NCBI RefSeq assembly: GCF_905220365.1 | Contig: NC_061153.1 | Span: forward strand, 11,930,114-11,994,113 | Source: Vanessa cardui | Taxonomy: Eukaryota > Arthropoda > Insecta > Lepidoptera > Nymphalidae | DNA length: 64,000 bases | Reading direction: 5' to 3' | Shown here: one piece after another, positions 31,393 through 43,268 of the stretch | How the letters are laid out: the number at the start of each line of letters is the position of its first letter | Position numbering within the stretch: position 1 is the first letter of the stretch | Notes under the pieces: model-generated | Databases searched by the model: none | Seen by the model: only the letters and a program-made list of their open reading frames with translations | What the model was told of the DNA's origin: nothing | Made by a program: the position numbers and the translations under genes

Positions 31393-32457
31393 ATGAAAGG
31401 AACTATCCCATTTTATTTTAAAAAAATCGCTGTAAATCATGATAAGAATATAATTTTTTTCGGGAATAAAGTAACTATATTTCATCAAAACATTGCAGGC
31501 GCCATTAATAAATGTGAAGAACTATACATTTCGTTACTTGACCTCAGCAATATGTTAAAAAACAAAATAAATATCTGCCTTACAGAAACTTTTATCAAAA
31601 GGGGAACTGAATCATTGTTAATTATTCCAGGGTATAAAGTTATGTCTTCTTACTGTAGAAACATTAGTCGTGGAGGATCCTGTATTTTAAGCAAAAATAA
31701 CGTTAAATGTAAGGAATTAGAATTAATAAGACAATTTTCTACTGAATATTCCTTTGAATGTAGTGGAATTGAAAATTTAGATGAAAATTTATTAATAATC
31801 TGCATTTACCGTACACCAAAAAGTAAATTACATATTTTACTTCACAAATTACATTTAAAAACCAAACAAAAGAAAATTATTCTCTGTGGTGATTGGAATA
31901 TTGACATATTAAAACAAAATAACGAATCCAAGGAATTAGTAAATTTATTAAATAATTACCATATAAAAATACACATCAAAACACCTACGCGTTTGTCTTC
32001 ATGTCTAGATTTAATAGCTAGCAATATAAGAAATGTTGAACCAATGGTACACCATCTGGGCCTATCTGACCACGAAACTGGACAAAGTCTAACATTTGAT
32101 ATTAAGGGTAATCATGAATGTGTAACATCTTGGTTTGAATACAAAAGATACTATAACAGACACAATACCAACAAGTTTTTAGAATGTATGTCGAAACTTT
32201 CTTTTTCTGAAATATGGGATATTATGAATGTAAATGAGGTATTCGATTCATTTCACTCAACATTAAAAATGTTCTATGACTTATGTTTTCCTTTTAAAAA
32301 TATAAAAATGGGTGTTAAAACGCGAAAGTCATTGTGGTTAACAAAAGGTATAAAAAGATCCAGCTTAATAAAAAGACGATTGTACGTACGTTACCGACTA
32401 AATAGCGAAAATAAAATAGTAAGTAAAAAAGATTTAAAAAATATAGCTCCTTATTAA
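31393..32457 (+). pseudogene. Family-C ORF2, APE endonuclease part
   Basis: A 354-codon frame. APE motifs in order: VTIFHQNIAGAINKCEELYI, ICLTETFIKRGTE, GYKVMSSYCRNISRGGSCIL, LLIICIYRTPKSKLHIL, IILCGDWNIDIL, SCLDLIASNI and GLSDHETGQS. It therefore keeps the Glu, Asp/Asn and His catalytic positions. It continues into the linker (TRKSLWLTKGIKRSSLIKRR) and ends at a stop at 32,457. Downstream RT lies in other frames, so ORF2 is broken here. The start at 31,393 is the first ATG after stops and is plausible. Confidence 0.75.
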
Positions 32458-34353
32458 AAAAATGTATATATCGTTCTAAACAAATTCAACATATTCATTA
32501 CATAAATAAACACAAAAACAAATGCAAAGCGGTATGGGATACAATTCGAGAATATCAAGATGTACATTCACAAAATAGGTACATTGACAAAATAAAAATT
32601 AACAATATAATATACACTGACCCTAATATAATATGTGAATTATTCAATAATTTCTTTATTAATAATAATTATACCAATAATAATAATAATATATATTTTA
32701 GTAATAATTATAATAATGATATTAATAATAAACGTGACATTGACATTAATAGGTGTAAACAATTAAAAATAATAGAGCCAAATATAACAGAAACCATATT
32801 TCTTAGCCCAACAGATCCAAACGAAATAGTATTATAAAATCACTGAATAACACAAAATCCGTGGGTTGCGATGGAATCCGTACAGATATTATAAAAAAAA
32901 GTGCAGCACTTTTATACAAGCCCCTTTCACACATTATAAATCTATCATTTGAACAGGGAATATTTCCTACGACCTTAAAGTTAACAATTGTAAAACCCTT
33001 GTTCAAGAAAGGTGATTTCTTAGATATTAATAATTATAGACCAATCGCTTTAATAAACGTTTTATCAAAAGTCTTTGAGAAAGCGATACTAAAAAGATTT
33101 AAAAATTTCTATGATAAACACGATATTCTAGTTAAAGAACAATTTGGATTCCGAAATGATAATTCTACGACATTAGCTTGTTTTAACTTCATTAAAACCA
33201 TAACTGACAGCTTAAACGACAAAGTACCAATTACTGCTATTCTTTTAGATATGACAAAAGCGTTTGATTATGTTGACCATAAACGAATACTAAAAAAACT
33301 AGACACATACGGTATAAGAGGAAATGCCTACCAATGGATTAAAAGCTACCTAAGCAACAGATTACAATGTACTGAAGTGTCAAAAATTGTTAATTGTGCA
33401 AAACTTACGCGCAAATCAAAATTTAGAACAATTATGTGTGGTGTTCCACAAGGCAGTATTTTGGGTCCTTTCCTGTTTCTTACGTATATAAACGATCTTC
33501 CTAAAAATATTAATCACCCATGTATCTTATTTGCTGACGATACAACTATTCTCGTAAAATGTATAAAGAATTACAATTATGAACTATTGATTAACGAAGC
33601 CCTCAATGAAGTGTTGAAGTGGCTCGATGTGAACTTATTAAAAGTAAATCTAAATAAAACAAAAGTCATACAATTTATTTCCTTTCATAGTAAAAAAATA
33701 CACATAAACGTTCAATACGAATCAAATAAAATAGAAGAAACAAATGTATCAAAATTTTTAGGTGTCATGTTCGATACAAACTGTAGTTGGAATCACCATA
33801 TTGAGTATGTTTGTACTAAGTTAGAAATATTTGTATATGCTTTAAGACGTGTACGTTTGACAGTTTCACGTGAAGCAGCTATAACTGCATACCATGGATA
33901 TGTCGCATTAGTTTTATCGTATGGGTTAATAATTTGGGGAAATTCTGTACACATCTTAAGAGCATTTAGAGTTCAAAAGAAGTGCATTAGAGCTATTTAC
34001 GGCATAGGACCTCTCGAAAGTTGCAAGCCAGTATTTAAAGAACTGAAGATTTTGCCATTGCCATGTTTGTATATAAAGGAAATCTGTATATTTGTCAAAA
34101 GATATCCAATTATTTTCAGCTCAATTCAGAAGTTAACAAATCTAAGAGACATCCCAATAAAATTTATGTACCTAGGTACCTTACTTACCTCAATATTTAT
34201 AAAAATAATGCATTTTATATGGCAATTAAAATTTTCAACAAGTTATCAGATGAAATACAAAATTTACCAATAAATAAATTCAAAATAGGTAGGATAAAAT
34301 TGTGGCTTTTAGAAAAATGCTATTATGACATAAAACAATATTTAAATAATTAA
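32458..34353 (+). pseudogene. Family-C ORF2, RT part
   Basis: 32,458-32,860 is frameshifted linker with many Asn codons (NNNYTNNNNN-type). A long frame from 32,861 carries GCDGIRTDIIKKSA, FKKGDFLDINNYRPIALINV, FGFRNDNSTTLACF, LDMTKAFDYVDHKRIL, CGVPQGSILGPFLFLTYIND, LFADDTTILVKC, FLGVMFDTNCSWNHHIEYVC and YGLIIWGNSVHI. A frameshift near 34,065-34,110 moves the C-terminus to the frame ending KCYYDIKQYLNN at 34,353. Catalytic FADD is present. It is the best-preserved LINE ORF2 core of this family here. Confidence 0.8.
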
Positions 34354-34748
34354 AAATACTAATTCTTTAAGACTGCAATATAGATATAATATGAATTAGA
34401 TATATGGATAAATATAATGTTAATATTAATTTTTAGTCCCTTTTACCGCATGACAAATACAAATTTCTTCAATTCAATGATAAGTAGTGTAATCATAAGT
34501 TTATTTATTCTAATATTGTTTAGATTGATATTCAGTTTTTATTAGATATTGACATTTTTTTATTGTATAAATATTTTATTCAAGACATGATGGTTGCCTT
34601 ATTTATTCCAATTGTGTAGTTTGATTGCATGATTCAGTGTAATATAGTATAATATTTGCATACCAAAACGGTTGAATATGATAAGGACATATTTACTATA
34701 AGATCTTATGTAACCATATTCTTGCAAATAAATTTCATTTCATTTCAT

Positions 34749-34860
34749 TTTTGGGTTTTCCACTAACACTACTAATAACATCCCATGTGGCTTTAATTCT
34801 ATTATCAGAATTCAGGATTTTTTTCTTTAAATATAAGGACTTAGCAGAAATGCATACTGT
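34749..34860 (-). pseudogene. Family-B ORF2 linker fragment (middle piece of the minus copy)
   Basis: Minus frame VCISAKSLYLKKKILNSDNR, IKATWDVISSVSGKPKNE. It matches the plus copy at about 24,150-24,260 (VCIYAKSLYIKNKILTSDNR). It joins the piece at 37,796-38,637 once the 34,861-37,789 insertion is removed. Its other end touches the (ATTTC)n tail of the family-C LINE. Confidence 0.8.
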
Positions 34861-37789
34861 AACCTTATTACGAGTTTGACAGTTGACTTCATGTAATTTA
34901 CTTTCGGTTTTGTTTTCATACAAATCCTATCAGCGCCCCAAGCGTAAACGCAGAGGAACTAAAATCGGCAGTACGAGTTTTTATTACTAACGTTATCGAC
35001 TTCGAAGTCGAAATAACGCGGGGTTTTCGACATTTTGGTAGTACGAGTAACACTTTTGACAGATTTACGCATGTAAATTGACGTTTTCGTTACTTTCTTA
35101 TCGAGTTTGAACTCACTGAATTTATTTCGGTGAGCGTCAGTGAAACCTATTTTTGAAAATTAATTACTAAACATGTGAGGCAATATAATGCTTGAAAACT
35201 AGCTACAACTGTTACGGTAGTCTTTTAGAACATTAAAAAGCAACGAAACTGAATTCTGCGGTGAAATTTATCTTTAATTAGCCGTATTTTAAACTAACAT
35301 ATTTTCTTGAGAATTGCCTTAGAAAATGTTAATATTTTTTTGCGTTAACATGTGAAGAAGAAATGAGTAATAAATATCAACTTATTTTCAATATATTTAC
35401 AAATATGATACAAACGCAAGGTGAGTCTAAATATAATATATATTTTTAAATGGCATGCTAATTTATTATTTAATTACATCGAAAATAAATGATAATAATG
35501 TAAAAGAATATAATTAAATTATCATAATATCATAAAATCGCTTAAACAAAATAGTAAAACAAGTTATAATTGAAATATGTATATTGTTTAAATGAGTATT
35601 TTCAAAAACATCAAAAATATTTAACTTATTTTTGTTATTATTCCTAACAATATTGATAGCAGTTGAGAATGCTTTGAAGGTATGATAGGGATCATGCAAA
35701 GTATAATTAACTGCCATTCTTTAGTGTAATCATTATTAATAAAAATATTTTTTTTTTTCAGGCTATGAGTGAATCAATCCTTTATTTGGAGCAGCTATAC
35801 TATTATTAATGATGATTTGGTGCAGACAATATCCATAAAACAAGTGACCATGCATTGAACAGTTATCTACATTTCTATATAATTTCCTTTTCATTTAATT
35901 CAAACAATAAATATACTGATAAGTGGATTTGTCTCTTTATTGAATATTTATTATTTTCTACAATATTGTAAAATGAAATTGAATTGAGAATGATTTAAAA
36001 ATTATGCATTATTATATTAGAAACATCTATAGGTACATTATTATACTATTATGTATGTATATTATATGTTAATATTAAATTATATATACATTATTATTAT
36101 ACTCAATAAATGCTTATAACTATTGTTTTGAATTCTCATAAATAATCAACGTAAAAAACACTCATTGCTTAAAAACATAGAATGTTATTTATCCTTTTTC
36201 AAAAAGTAAAAATATAAATAACAATAGTAGTATAAAACAGATAATTAAAACTATTAACTCTTTATTGTTTAATGTAAATCAGAAACTTTATGTATGTAGT
36301 GCATATAATTATATTTTAGGAAAAATAAAACAAATTAAGAGAAAGTAATTGTTAGGTATTTGTTTTCAATATATTAAACTTTATTTTCACATTGATTCTT
36401 GGAGTTAAGAGTGATAGACATAATGTCACACTGGAAAATCAATAACTATTATTTTGATTTCTCTCAAATAATCAACTTCAAAAACACTCATAGCTTAATA
36501 AAATAGAATGTTGTTATTTGTACTTTCTCAATTATGGGGTATATTAAAACAGTTAATTAAAACTATGAACTCTTTATTGTTAAATGTAAATAAAAAGCTT
36601 TATATATATAGTATATATAATTATATTTTAGGAAAAATAAAAAACAAATTATGGTAGTAATTATTAGGTATTTGTTTTCTATATATTAAACTTTATTTTA
36701 ACAATGATTCTTGGAGTTAATAGTGATAGATGTAGCATCACACTGGAAAATGCAGCACAGAAGTATTTGTATTATCTAGGCTTGTATTTCTTCTTTGGAA
36801 CTGTAATCACAAACAATATTTTTTATTAATACATTCACAAACATATAAGATAGTCATGATCATGGAAATATTTAAATCTAAGTGAACCCTAATTGAAATA
36901 TAATTAATAAGGTCCATAATACATAATGGCAATTAGACATGCATATTATTGTAGTATATTGAAATAGTTTATATTTAATTAGGATAATATCGAAATAACA
37001 AAATAATTTAAGCATAACTTTGAATTGAGATGAAAATCACTTCATTTTAAATTAAACTTTATAAACAGGAAATAAAAACAATAATTTAAATATAGAATAA
37101 AAGTGTTCGCAAACTAATTTTACTTATTAATAGATGCTCTAAATATGTATAAGTATATCAACGTAAAATTGTAAGGAGAATTCAATTAACAATATTTGTA
37201 GGTTAGTTATAGTTTAACACAAATTCCTTTATATTAATAACAATATTCACTGTTTATATATTTTTTAAACGTTTGTAATCTTTATTATAAACTTACGGTC
37301 CTTACAATTATTACGTATCGTTTTATTTACTTAATATAATAATAGATTTATGTTTACGTCCCTCTTGATGAATTTTATAATATAATTAATCTTTCAAACA
37401 ATGTTTCAGTGTAATTTCTTCTTTTTTCACTGCTATTATAACACTTAAAAATTAAAGCATTCACCGTTCTATTTCTTATAGTAATATAAAACTTTGTAAA
37501 ATACGATAACATAACCTTCAAATTTTTAAAGACATTAGACAATACTTTGCGAGAAATGTCAAATACAATAAAAAATGACAAAATATTTTCTCTCACTCTT
37601 TTCAGCGCGTGTAAGTGAGATGGAAATATGAATTGTGTGGTAGTCTTTTTCGAGTAGCTCGATGGCTATCATGGTTTTAACGCAAACGAGTAATGTCAAA
37701 CTTATACTATCGAATTCAAATACTTCGTAAAAGTTTTCGAATAGACGACACGTTATTAACGCAAGAAGTATTGAAACTCGTACTAGGGG
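34861..37789. mobile_element. 2.9-kb AT-rich insertion with 6-bp target duplication, coding-poor
   Basis: TACTGT occurs at both edges (34,855-34,860 and 37,790-37,795). The uninterrupted family-B copy near 24,145 has this hexamer once (as ACAGTA on the plus strand there). The ends share an inverted TACGAGTTT about 10 bp in (ACCTTATTACGAGTTTGAC on the left; complement of TACGAGTTTCAATAC on the right). Inside are a CGACTTCGAAGTCG palindrome near 35,000 and a tandem duplication at 36,116-36,752. No ORF longer than about 75 codons is convincing. It is likely a non-autonomous DNA transposon or nested elements; superfamily unknown. Confidence 0.65.
36116..36752. repeat. Tandem duplication, unit about 320 bp
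   Basis: Unit 1 is 36,116-36,441 and unit 2 is 36,442-36,752. Both begin ATAACTATT(G/A)TTTTGA, contain AATTATATTTTAGGAAAAAT, and end CACACTGGAAAAT. By eye they are roughly 80 percent identical with small indels, so the duplication is not recent. Non-coding, within the 2.9-kb insertion. Confidence 0.75.
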
Positions 37790-37795
37790 TACTGT

Positions 37796-38637
37796 TTTAA
37801 AAACATTGGAATATTTAATGACGTATTCTAAAAAGGCTACGCTTCGATTCCACCGCCTCATATCATATAAGTCGTATAATTTATTTCTACTTTTATAAAT
37901 ACCAACAGTAGCCCAGTCACTAAACTTTAATTTTGTGTTACTATAACATGATTTCATTTTAAATATATTGTTAAATTCTTTTAGTATTACTTCAAAAAAT
38001 GAATTATAAAGCTCATTTGGATCCTGTGTCGTAAGATCTAGATTAGACAATTTATACGCCACAATATCTTTAAAACAATGTCATTTGTTAGCCGTTATTG
38101 GCCTGTATGTTATTTTTTTTAAATGATTTATTTCTTGGTGTTTTAATGAAAACTTCTGACCACAATGGTCAGAAGTTAAATTATTTATAATTGATACTTC
38201 ATATATTTCACAGTCACAAAACACATTATCAATACACGTAGAAGTATCGTCGGTTCATTAACTCTATGGGTTAAATTAAATGACATAAACAAGGCGACCA
38301 ACCGAACACTTAACGTAGTTTCTTTAAGTAAGTCGAAGTTAAAGTCCACACATACAATTATATATTTATTAGTTTTACATAGCTTTTTAAGAATGTCCTC
38401 CATAGTGGTTTCAAACAAATAATAATCTCCCGATGGGGGCCGGTACACGCAGACTATAATGTACTGTGGAAATTCCACGCAGGATAGTTCGATAGTACGT
38501 TCGATAGAGAGGGCCACAATATCTTTTCGAGATTTACAAACGATATCATTCCGTACTAATATTAATGAGCCACCACCAATAGCACTCCCTCTTACGAACG
38601 CACTTGACAGTTTAAAGTTTGGAATATTAAATAGTAA
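37796..38637 (-). pseudogene. Family-B ORF2, endonuclease part of the minus copy
   Basis: Minus strand. Endonuclease FNIPNFKLSSAFVRGSAIGG, IIVCVYRPPSGDYYLFETTM, IIVCVDFNFDLLK (GDFN altered to VDFN), then a stop and SDHCGQKFSL near 38,155. Linker SNLDLTTQDPNELYNSFFEV and MKSCYSNTKLKFSDWATVGI. It ends at FKTV at the 2.9-kb insertion. Closely similar to the plus copy at 23,280-24,150. Its 5' end at 38,637 is fused to family-A RT. Confidence 0.8.
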
Positions 38638-40135
38638 TTTCTTTGTTATCAATCCCAAAGCGAATGTCATCACAGACTTTGATCAAAGCTGTTGTGGTGC
38701 TATGCCCCGGGCGAAATCCCGATTGAAATGGGCTTAAAATATTGTTTAATGAGAGAAAGTTGGAAAGCTGTCCATGGACAATGCGTTCGAGAACCTTAGA
38801 AAGGAAAGGAAGGATAGATGTAGGATGGTAGTGAGCTAACAAAGTAGGATTAGCGATTTTGGGAATGGGTAGGACATGAGCTATTTGCCAACTATTGGGA
38901 AAAATACCTAAATTTAAAGAGAAATTATATAGGTGGTATAGAACAGGAAGAATGGTATCTAAAGACAGGAGTATCATTTTGCGACTGATACCGTCACATC
39001 CAGCGGCGTCTGATTGAATACCAAAAATACTCTTCTTGATATCCTCAGAAGTCACTGGAGTAAAAGAGAAAGGAGAAAAATTAGGCTTAGGACGTGTGGT
39101 TATGGAATTCAAGGTGTGACATTTATTCGCATTGTCCATGGTAGCCGCCGTGAAGTGCTTATTCAGCGCTTCAGCGTCAACATTTCTTACATCTAGTGAC
39201 TGACGGCTAATACCCATCGCATACAAAAAACGCCACACCTTGCCGGTGTTCTTGATACTAACAGAATTGTGTATATAATTTCGTTGAGCGTCCCTACAGA
39301 CTTTGCTGCAATGATTACGCAGCCGTTTATATTTCAGGAGATTGTTGTCGGTCGGTCTCCGTTTATATCTCGACTTAGCAGGATTACGTCTTGCCATGAT
39401 AGCTTTGATATCTGGTGTTAACCATGGTGCTGGAAGGCGCTTTAACTTAATCGGTCTTAATGGAGCATGAATATCAAAAAGATCTGGAAGGAGAGAGTTA
39501 AATAATTCAATTTTATTATCCATAGATGGAGCATTGAATACAGCATCCCAATCAATGCGATCAAGGTCACACAAAAAAATATTATTGTCAAAGTTCTTGA
39601 AACTTCGTCTCATGACAATGGGAGGTTTTGATTTAGGCGGACGGAATTTATATGACAGATACAAAAGGTCATGGTATGAAAACGGTTCAGCGGGGTATTG
39701 GCCATACAGCATAGCATGATCAGATGAGGAAACAATTATTAAATCTAAAAAAAAGGAAAGCAGTTTGGGAAAAAGTGAGTAGAATTAGAAGGAAGTATAT
39801 TTAAATTATATAATTATATATAGCTATTCACAATATTACGAAGGCGTTGAGCACGTGAGTCATTTTTATTAAAACACGTGTTAAAATCACCCATAATAAT
39901 GGTGCAAAAAAAAAAGCATGCAAATTTTTAAGATCAAGTGATGTTAACAAATCCGTATAATGCGCGGGAATGCTTTGTGCGTTGAGATGGACAACGTTAA
40001 AATTTTTAGGAACCGTATGAAAAGTCCGTGAATCCAAATGAGTATGTAATGACAAAGATATACTATGAAAGCTATCACTTGATGAGGCAGATATAAAGTC
40101 ATCGTCAGAAAAAATATAATCATCAGAGTCACTCA
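38638..40135 (-). pseudogene. Family-A LINE ORF2: partial endonuclease and RT
   Basis: Start MSDSDDYIFSDDDFISASSS near 40,135, then the APE start FNVVHLNAQSIPAHYTDLLT. An internal deletion jumps to IIMGDFNTCFNKNDSRAQRL, and SSDHAMLYGQ follows. Linker and RT form a 361-codon frame 39,712-38,627: RRNPAKSRYKRRPTDNNLLK, AAGCDGISRKMILLS, FPNSWQIAHVLPIPK, SGFRPGHSTTTALIKV. It stops at FGIDNKEITI, where family-B sequence begins. Jockey/CR1 group. Its ORF1 lies at 48,824-48,086, on the far side of the LTR element. Confidence 0.8.
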
Positions 40136-40192
40136 TATTGCAAGTAAATAATAAATATCGATAATAATAAAATGAAAAATAATACCTAGTCA

Positions 40193-40467
40193 AGTTTACG
40201 AAGAGGCAAATTGATTTTTTTTAAAAAATAAAAAAATATATATTTAAAATAATTGAGGATTGAATTAAACACGTCTGAACAGATTTGGATGCTCAGTTTA
40301 ATTAATTATTGAAATACATGTGTCCCACTGTCTTAACTAAAATCTTACATTCCAGGAATTCAATTTCATTGTTATGTTTCCCAGTGCAACGACCACCCAA
40401 CGCTAGCAATGCAAATGCAATTTTTAGGTTTTTACCGTGAATATTCTTCGTTGTACTGGTTGCATAA
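40193..40467 (-). repeat. 3' LTR
   Basis: AGTTTACGAAGAGGCAAATT to TGGTTGCATAA. It matches 47,178-47,464 almost base for base apart from short indels, for example a longer T run and an extra TAATATGTA in the right copy. Confidence 0.85.
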
Positions 40468-40572
40468 CTTCTCCCTCCCCAAGCGCGAAATTATCCGAAT
40501 TAGGATTTACAGGATTTGGATTATTTCGCGAGAAAGTGAACAATTTTAATTTATACTTAAAAATAATATATC

Positions 40573-41130
40573 CTAAAACACAGGGTAGAATGCATACAGT
40601 AACACCGTGGCCAAACTTAGGCTATTAATTTTCACTACACTATTTTCACTTTTCACACTTTCACTTTCCAGATTCTGAACTTTTAACATGTAAGATAACT
40701 GTTTAAAGTCATCGAAGATAATCTCTTTCATATCTAACGTTTTATTCCAAGTTACAGTTGAAGATTTCAGTATGGGAAGATCAGCAATCGGTATTAACGT
40801 CGTAACGATGTTCCCGTAGAATCGACGATAATAGAGTCGGATATTTTCTAGGAATACTATACAATTTTCGTCAATGTGCAATATAAGAGAGCCATGTAGA
40901 GATTTGTGGGTTACATTATCACCGCAGATTTCCTTTAGAATAATTGTATTCCTTATGTAAACTATCCAATCATTGTCCTTGATTCGTTGAACCTTAATAT
41001 TTTTCACATCCTTAAGCCTAAAAATTCAATCGAAGACTGATTGCTCTTATCAATTAGATTACTAAACTCTACATATTTTTTTTCAAGTTGAAATCTAGTG
41101 TTAAATATATTCTGCTTAAATCTAATACCT
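40573..41130 (-). pseudogene. Env-like remnant of the LTR element
   Basis: Minus-strand reading begins in one frame (RRYMDSYKGIRFKQN...) and shifts near 41,007 to a 144-codon frame ending at 40,573. The latter has short motifs seen in errantivirus envelope C-termini (FKQLSYMLKVQNLES region) and a hydrophobic end (LSLATVLLYAF). The family is inferred from its position beside the 3' LTR, after gag, and from this layout. The N-terminal part and any signal peptide are missing, so it is a dead fragment. Confidence 0.5.
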
Positions 41131-41156
41131 TTATAACTGTCCATGTATCTTCTTGT

Positions 41157-41410
41157 TTATTTCGAAATTAAAACTAAACGAACAGACTGTACTCTATTGC
41201 AAAATTCTAAATACGATTCACCTTTCCTAATTTTCATGGATTCAAGTTCGATAGCAATGCATTCCTCACTACGCGGATCCCCAAAGTGTAACGTTAATAA
41301 TTCCTTGAATTCGTCCCATGTCGTTATATCCTCGCGTTTACTGATAAGGGCCGCCGCATTGTCTTTAAGTCGGCTCATTATGGAATGCATAACATACATA
41401 TTTTGTGTCG
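41157..41410 (-). pseudogene. LTR element gag, central fragment
   Basis: Minus frame NMYVMHSIMSRLKDNAAALI, ITTWDEFKELLTLHFGDPRS, ECIAIELESMKIRKGESYLE. This is typical of the capsid region of gypsy/errantivirus gag. It stops at 41,157, directly before env-like sequence, so the gag C-terminus and all of pol are deleted. The upstream gag portion is at 46,680-46,543, across the RTE insertion. Confidence 0.75.
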
Positions 41411-41430
41411 GACCCCCTTTCATCCATCCA

Positions 41431-43080
41431 TCAGCCCATTTCCGTCCACTGCTGGACAAAGGCCTCTTCCATTGCACGCCACTGAGATCGTTCTTGGGCT
41501 ACTCGCATCCAGCTCCTGCCAGCCGTCTTGCGTAAGTCGTCACACCACCGTGCCCGAGGACGTCCTACACTACGTTTGCCAAAACGCGGTCTCCACTCTA
41601 GAACACGTTTCCCCCAACGGTTATCGGTTTTGCGACAAATATGGCCAGCCCACTGCCACTTCAGCTTACTAATCCGGTGGGCTATGTCGATGACTTTGGT
41701 TCTCTGGCGGATCGCCTCATTTCTGATGCGATCCCGCAGAGAAACGCCGAGCATAGCCCTTTCCATAGCACGCTGAGCGACTTTAAACTGGTGGACCAGC
41801 CTTGCCGTCAGTGTCCACGTTTCGGCTCCGTATGTCATGACTGGTAGGACGCACTGGTTGAAGACTTTCTTCTTAAGGCACTGTGGGATCGACGATGTAA
41901 TGATTCGACGTAATTTTCCAAACGCTGCCCAACACAGCTGAATTCTTCTATTCACCTCGTCCTCAAGGTTGTTTCTACCAAATCGCAAAGTCTGCCCAAG
42001 GTAGACATATTTTTGAACAACTTCGAGGACGGTATCGTGTATCGCAATCGGTTCCGGTAGAACATGTTCATTGAGTTTTATCCAAGTTCATCCGTCGATA
42101 CGCATAGAAGAATCAGCCAGCTCGTTCAGCATTTGTTGTAGGTCCTGCAGCGTTTATGCCACGATGACGATGTCGTCTGCGAATCTCAAGTGAGAGATGT
42201 AGCTCCATTGATGTTGATGCCTTGTCCTTTTCAGTTCAGCGTCTTGAACATATCCTCCATTGCATTAGTGAACAATTTGGGGGAAATAACGTCCACTTGT
42301 CTCACTCCTCGATGCAATGGTATGGGATTTGTTTGCTGATTCTGTACTCGGACGGACATGGTGGCAGCTTCATAGAGACATCTCATCACTTGGATGTATC
42401 GCCAATCAACTTGGCAACGCTGCAGGGACTCCAGAACAGCCCAGATTTCAACCGAGTCAACGGCCTTCTCATAGTCCACGAATGCAAGACACAGGGGCCG
42501 ATTATACTCTTGGGACTTCTGTATAATCTGCCGCACTGTGTGGATGTGGTCTATGGTGGCGTATCCGGTCCGAAACCCGGCCTGTTCCGGGGGTTGGAAT
42601 TCGTCGAATCTTCGCGCAAGACGGTTCGTGATCACTCTTGAGAACAGCTTATAGACGTGACTCAGTAGGGATATGGGACGATAGTTCTTCAAAAGGATTT
42701 TGTCTCCCTTTTTGAAGAACAGGATGACCACACTCTTACTCCACGCCTCCGGAGTTCTCCCTTCGAAGAGGACAGAGTTAAAAAGCTTTTGGAGTTCCTT
42801 GAGTACCGGATTACCTCCTGCTTTTAATAACTCTATAGTAATACCGTCCTCTCCAGGGGCTTTTCCATATTTAAGCTGTCCAAGAGCAATCTCGATTTCG
42901 CCAACACTGACTTCAGGCAGGTCTTCTGAGAAATGGCGTGTTAATGTAGCTCTAGAATCCTCATTTTCGGGATCAGGTCGAGATGCATGCGATGTGTATA
43001 ACCGGACGTAGAAACCCTCTACTTCCGAAAGTACTGCCGGCTTGGAAGAAACGACTTCTCCACTCGCTGTGGTCACCTTC
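41431..43080 (-). pseudogene. RTE ORF, RT and C-terminus
   Basis: The frame from 43,082 has GEIEIALGQLKYGKAPGEDG, NYRPISLLSHVYKLFSRVIT, AGFRTGYATIDHIHTVRQII and FVDYEKAVDSVE. The palm motif is HRGVRQVDVISPKLF, where RQGDxISPKLF is usual (G to V), and ends at 42,231. In another frame follow LRFADDIVIVA, a stop, TLQDLQQMLNELADSSMRID, then the 185-codon C-terminus 41,988-41,431: MTYGAETWTLTARLVHQFK, QRAMERAMLGVSLRDRIRN, WAGHICRKTDNRWGKRVLEW, RPRARWCDDLRKTAGRSW. These are classic RTE features. At least three disabling changes. Confidence 0.85.
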
Positions 43081-43268
43081 ACAAATAATGTTGTCTTAAA
43101 TTTTCGCGATTATTACACATTTAAATAAAACTAATTATAACGGATGAATCGCGTATATTAATTATTTTTAAACATCCCGACGTTTCGAGCACTTTGCAGT
43201 GTTCGTGGTCACGGGTAGACTAAGATGACATTTGTCTATTTGAAGAACAAAGGAAATATTATTAACAA

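Larger units (their letters stand above)
30051..34748 (+). mobile_element. Family-C CR1-like LINE, near full length
   Basis: Order: T-rich leader (30,060-30,105), ORF1 coiled coil plus esterase, ORF2 APE and RT, 3' UTR, and a terminal (ATTTC)n tail at about 34,732-34,748. Total is about 4.7 kb, the expected full length for CR1-like LINEs. It lies against a family-B remnant at 34,749, so it inserted into (or next to) that LINE. Very AT-rich. Confidence 0.8.

Noticed and set aside
35514..35717. Minus frame of 67 codons inside the 2.9-kb insertion
   Set aside because: Asn/Ile-rich composition follows AT content, with no domain or conserved block.
36116..36752. CRISPR-like or satellite array
   Set aside because: Only two units, about 320 bp each and diverged. 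No short regular repeat-spacer pattern exists anywhere in the window.
40573..41007. Novel host membrane protein
   Set aside because: Position between gag and the 3' LTR on the element's coding strand makes an env remnant more likely.
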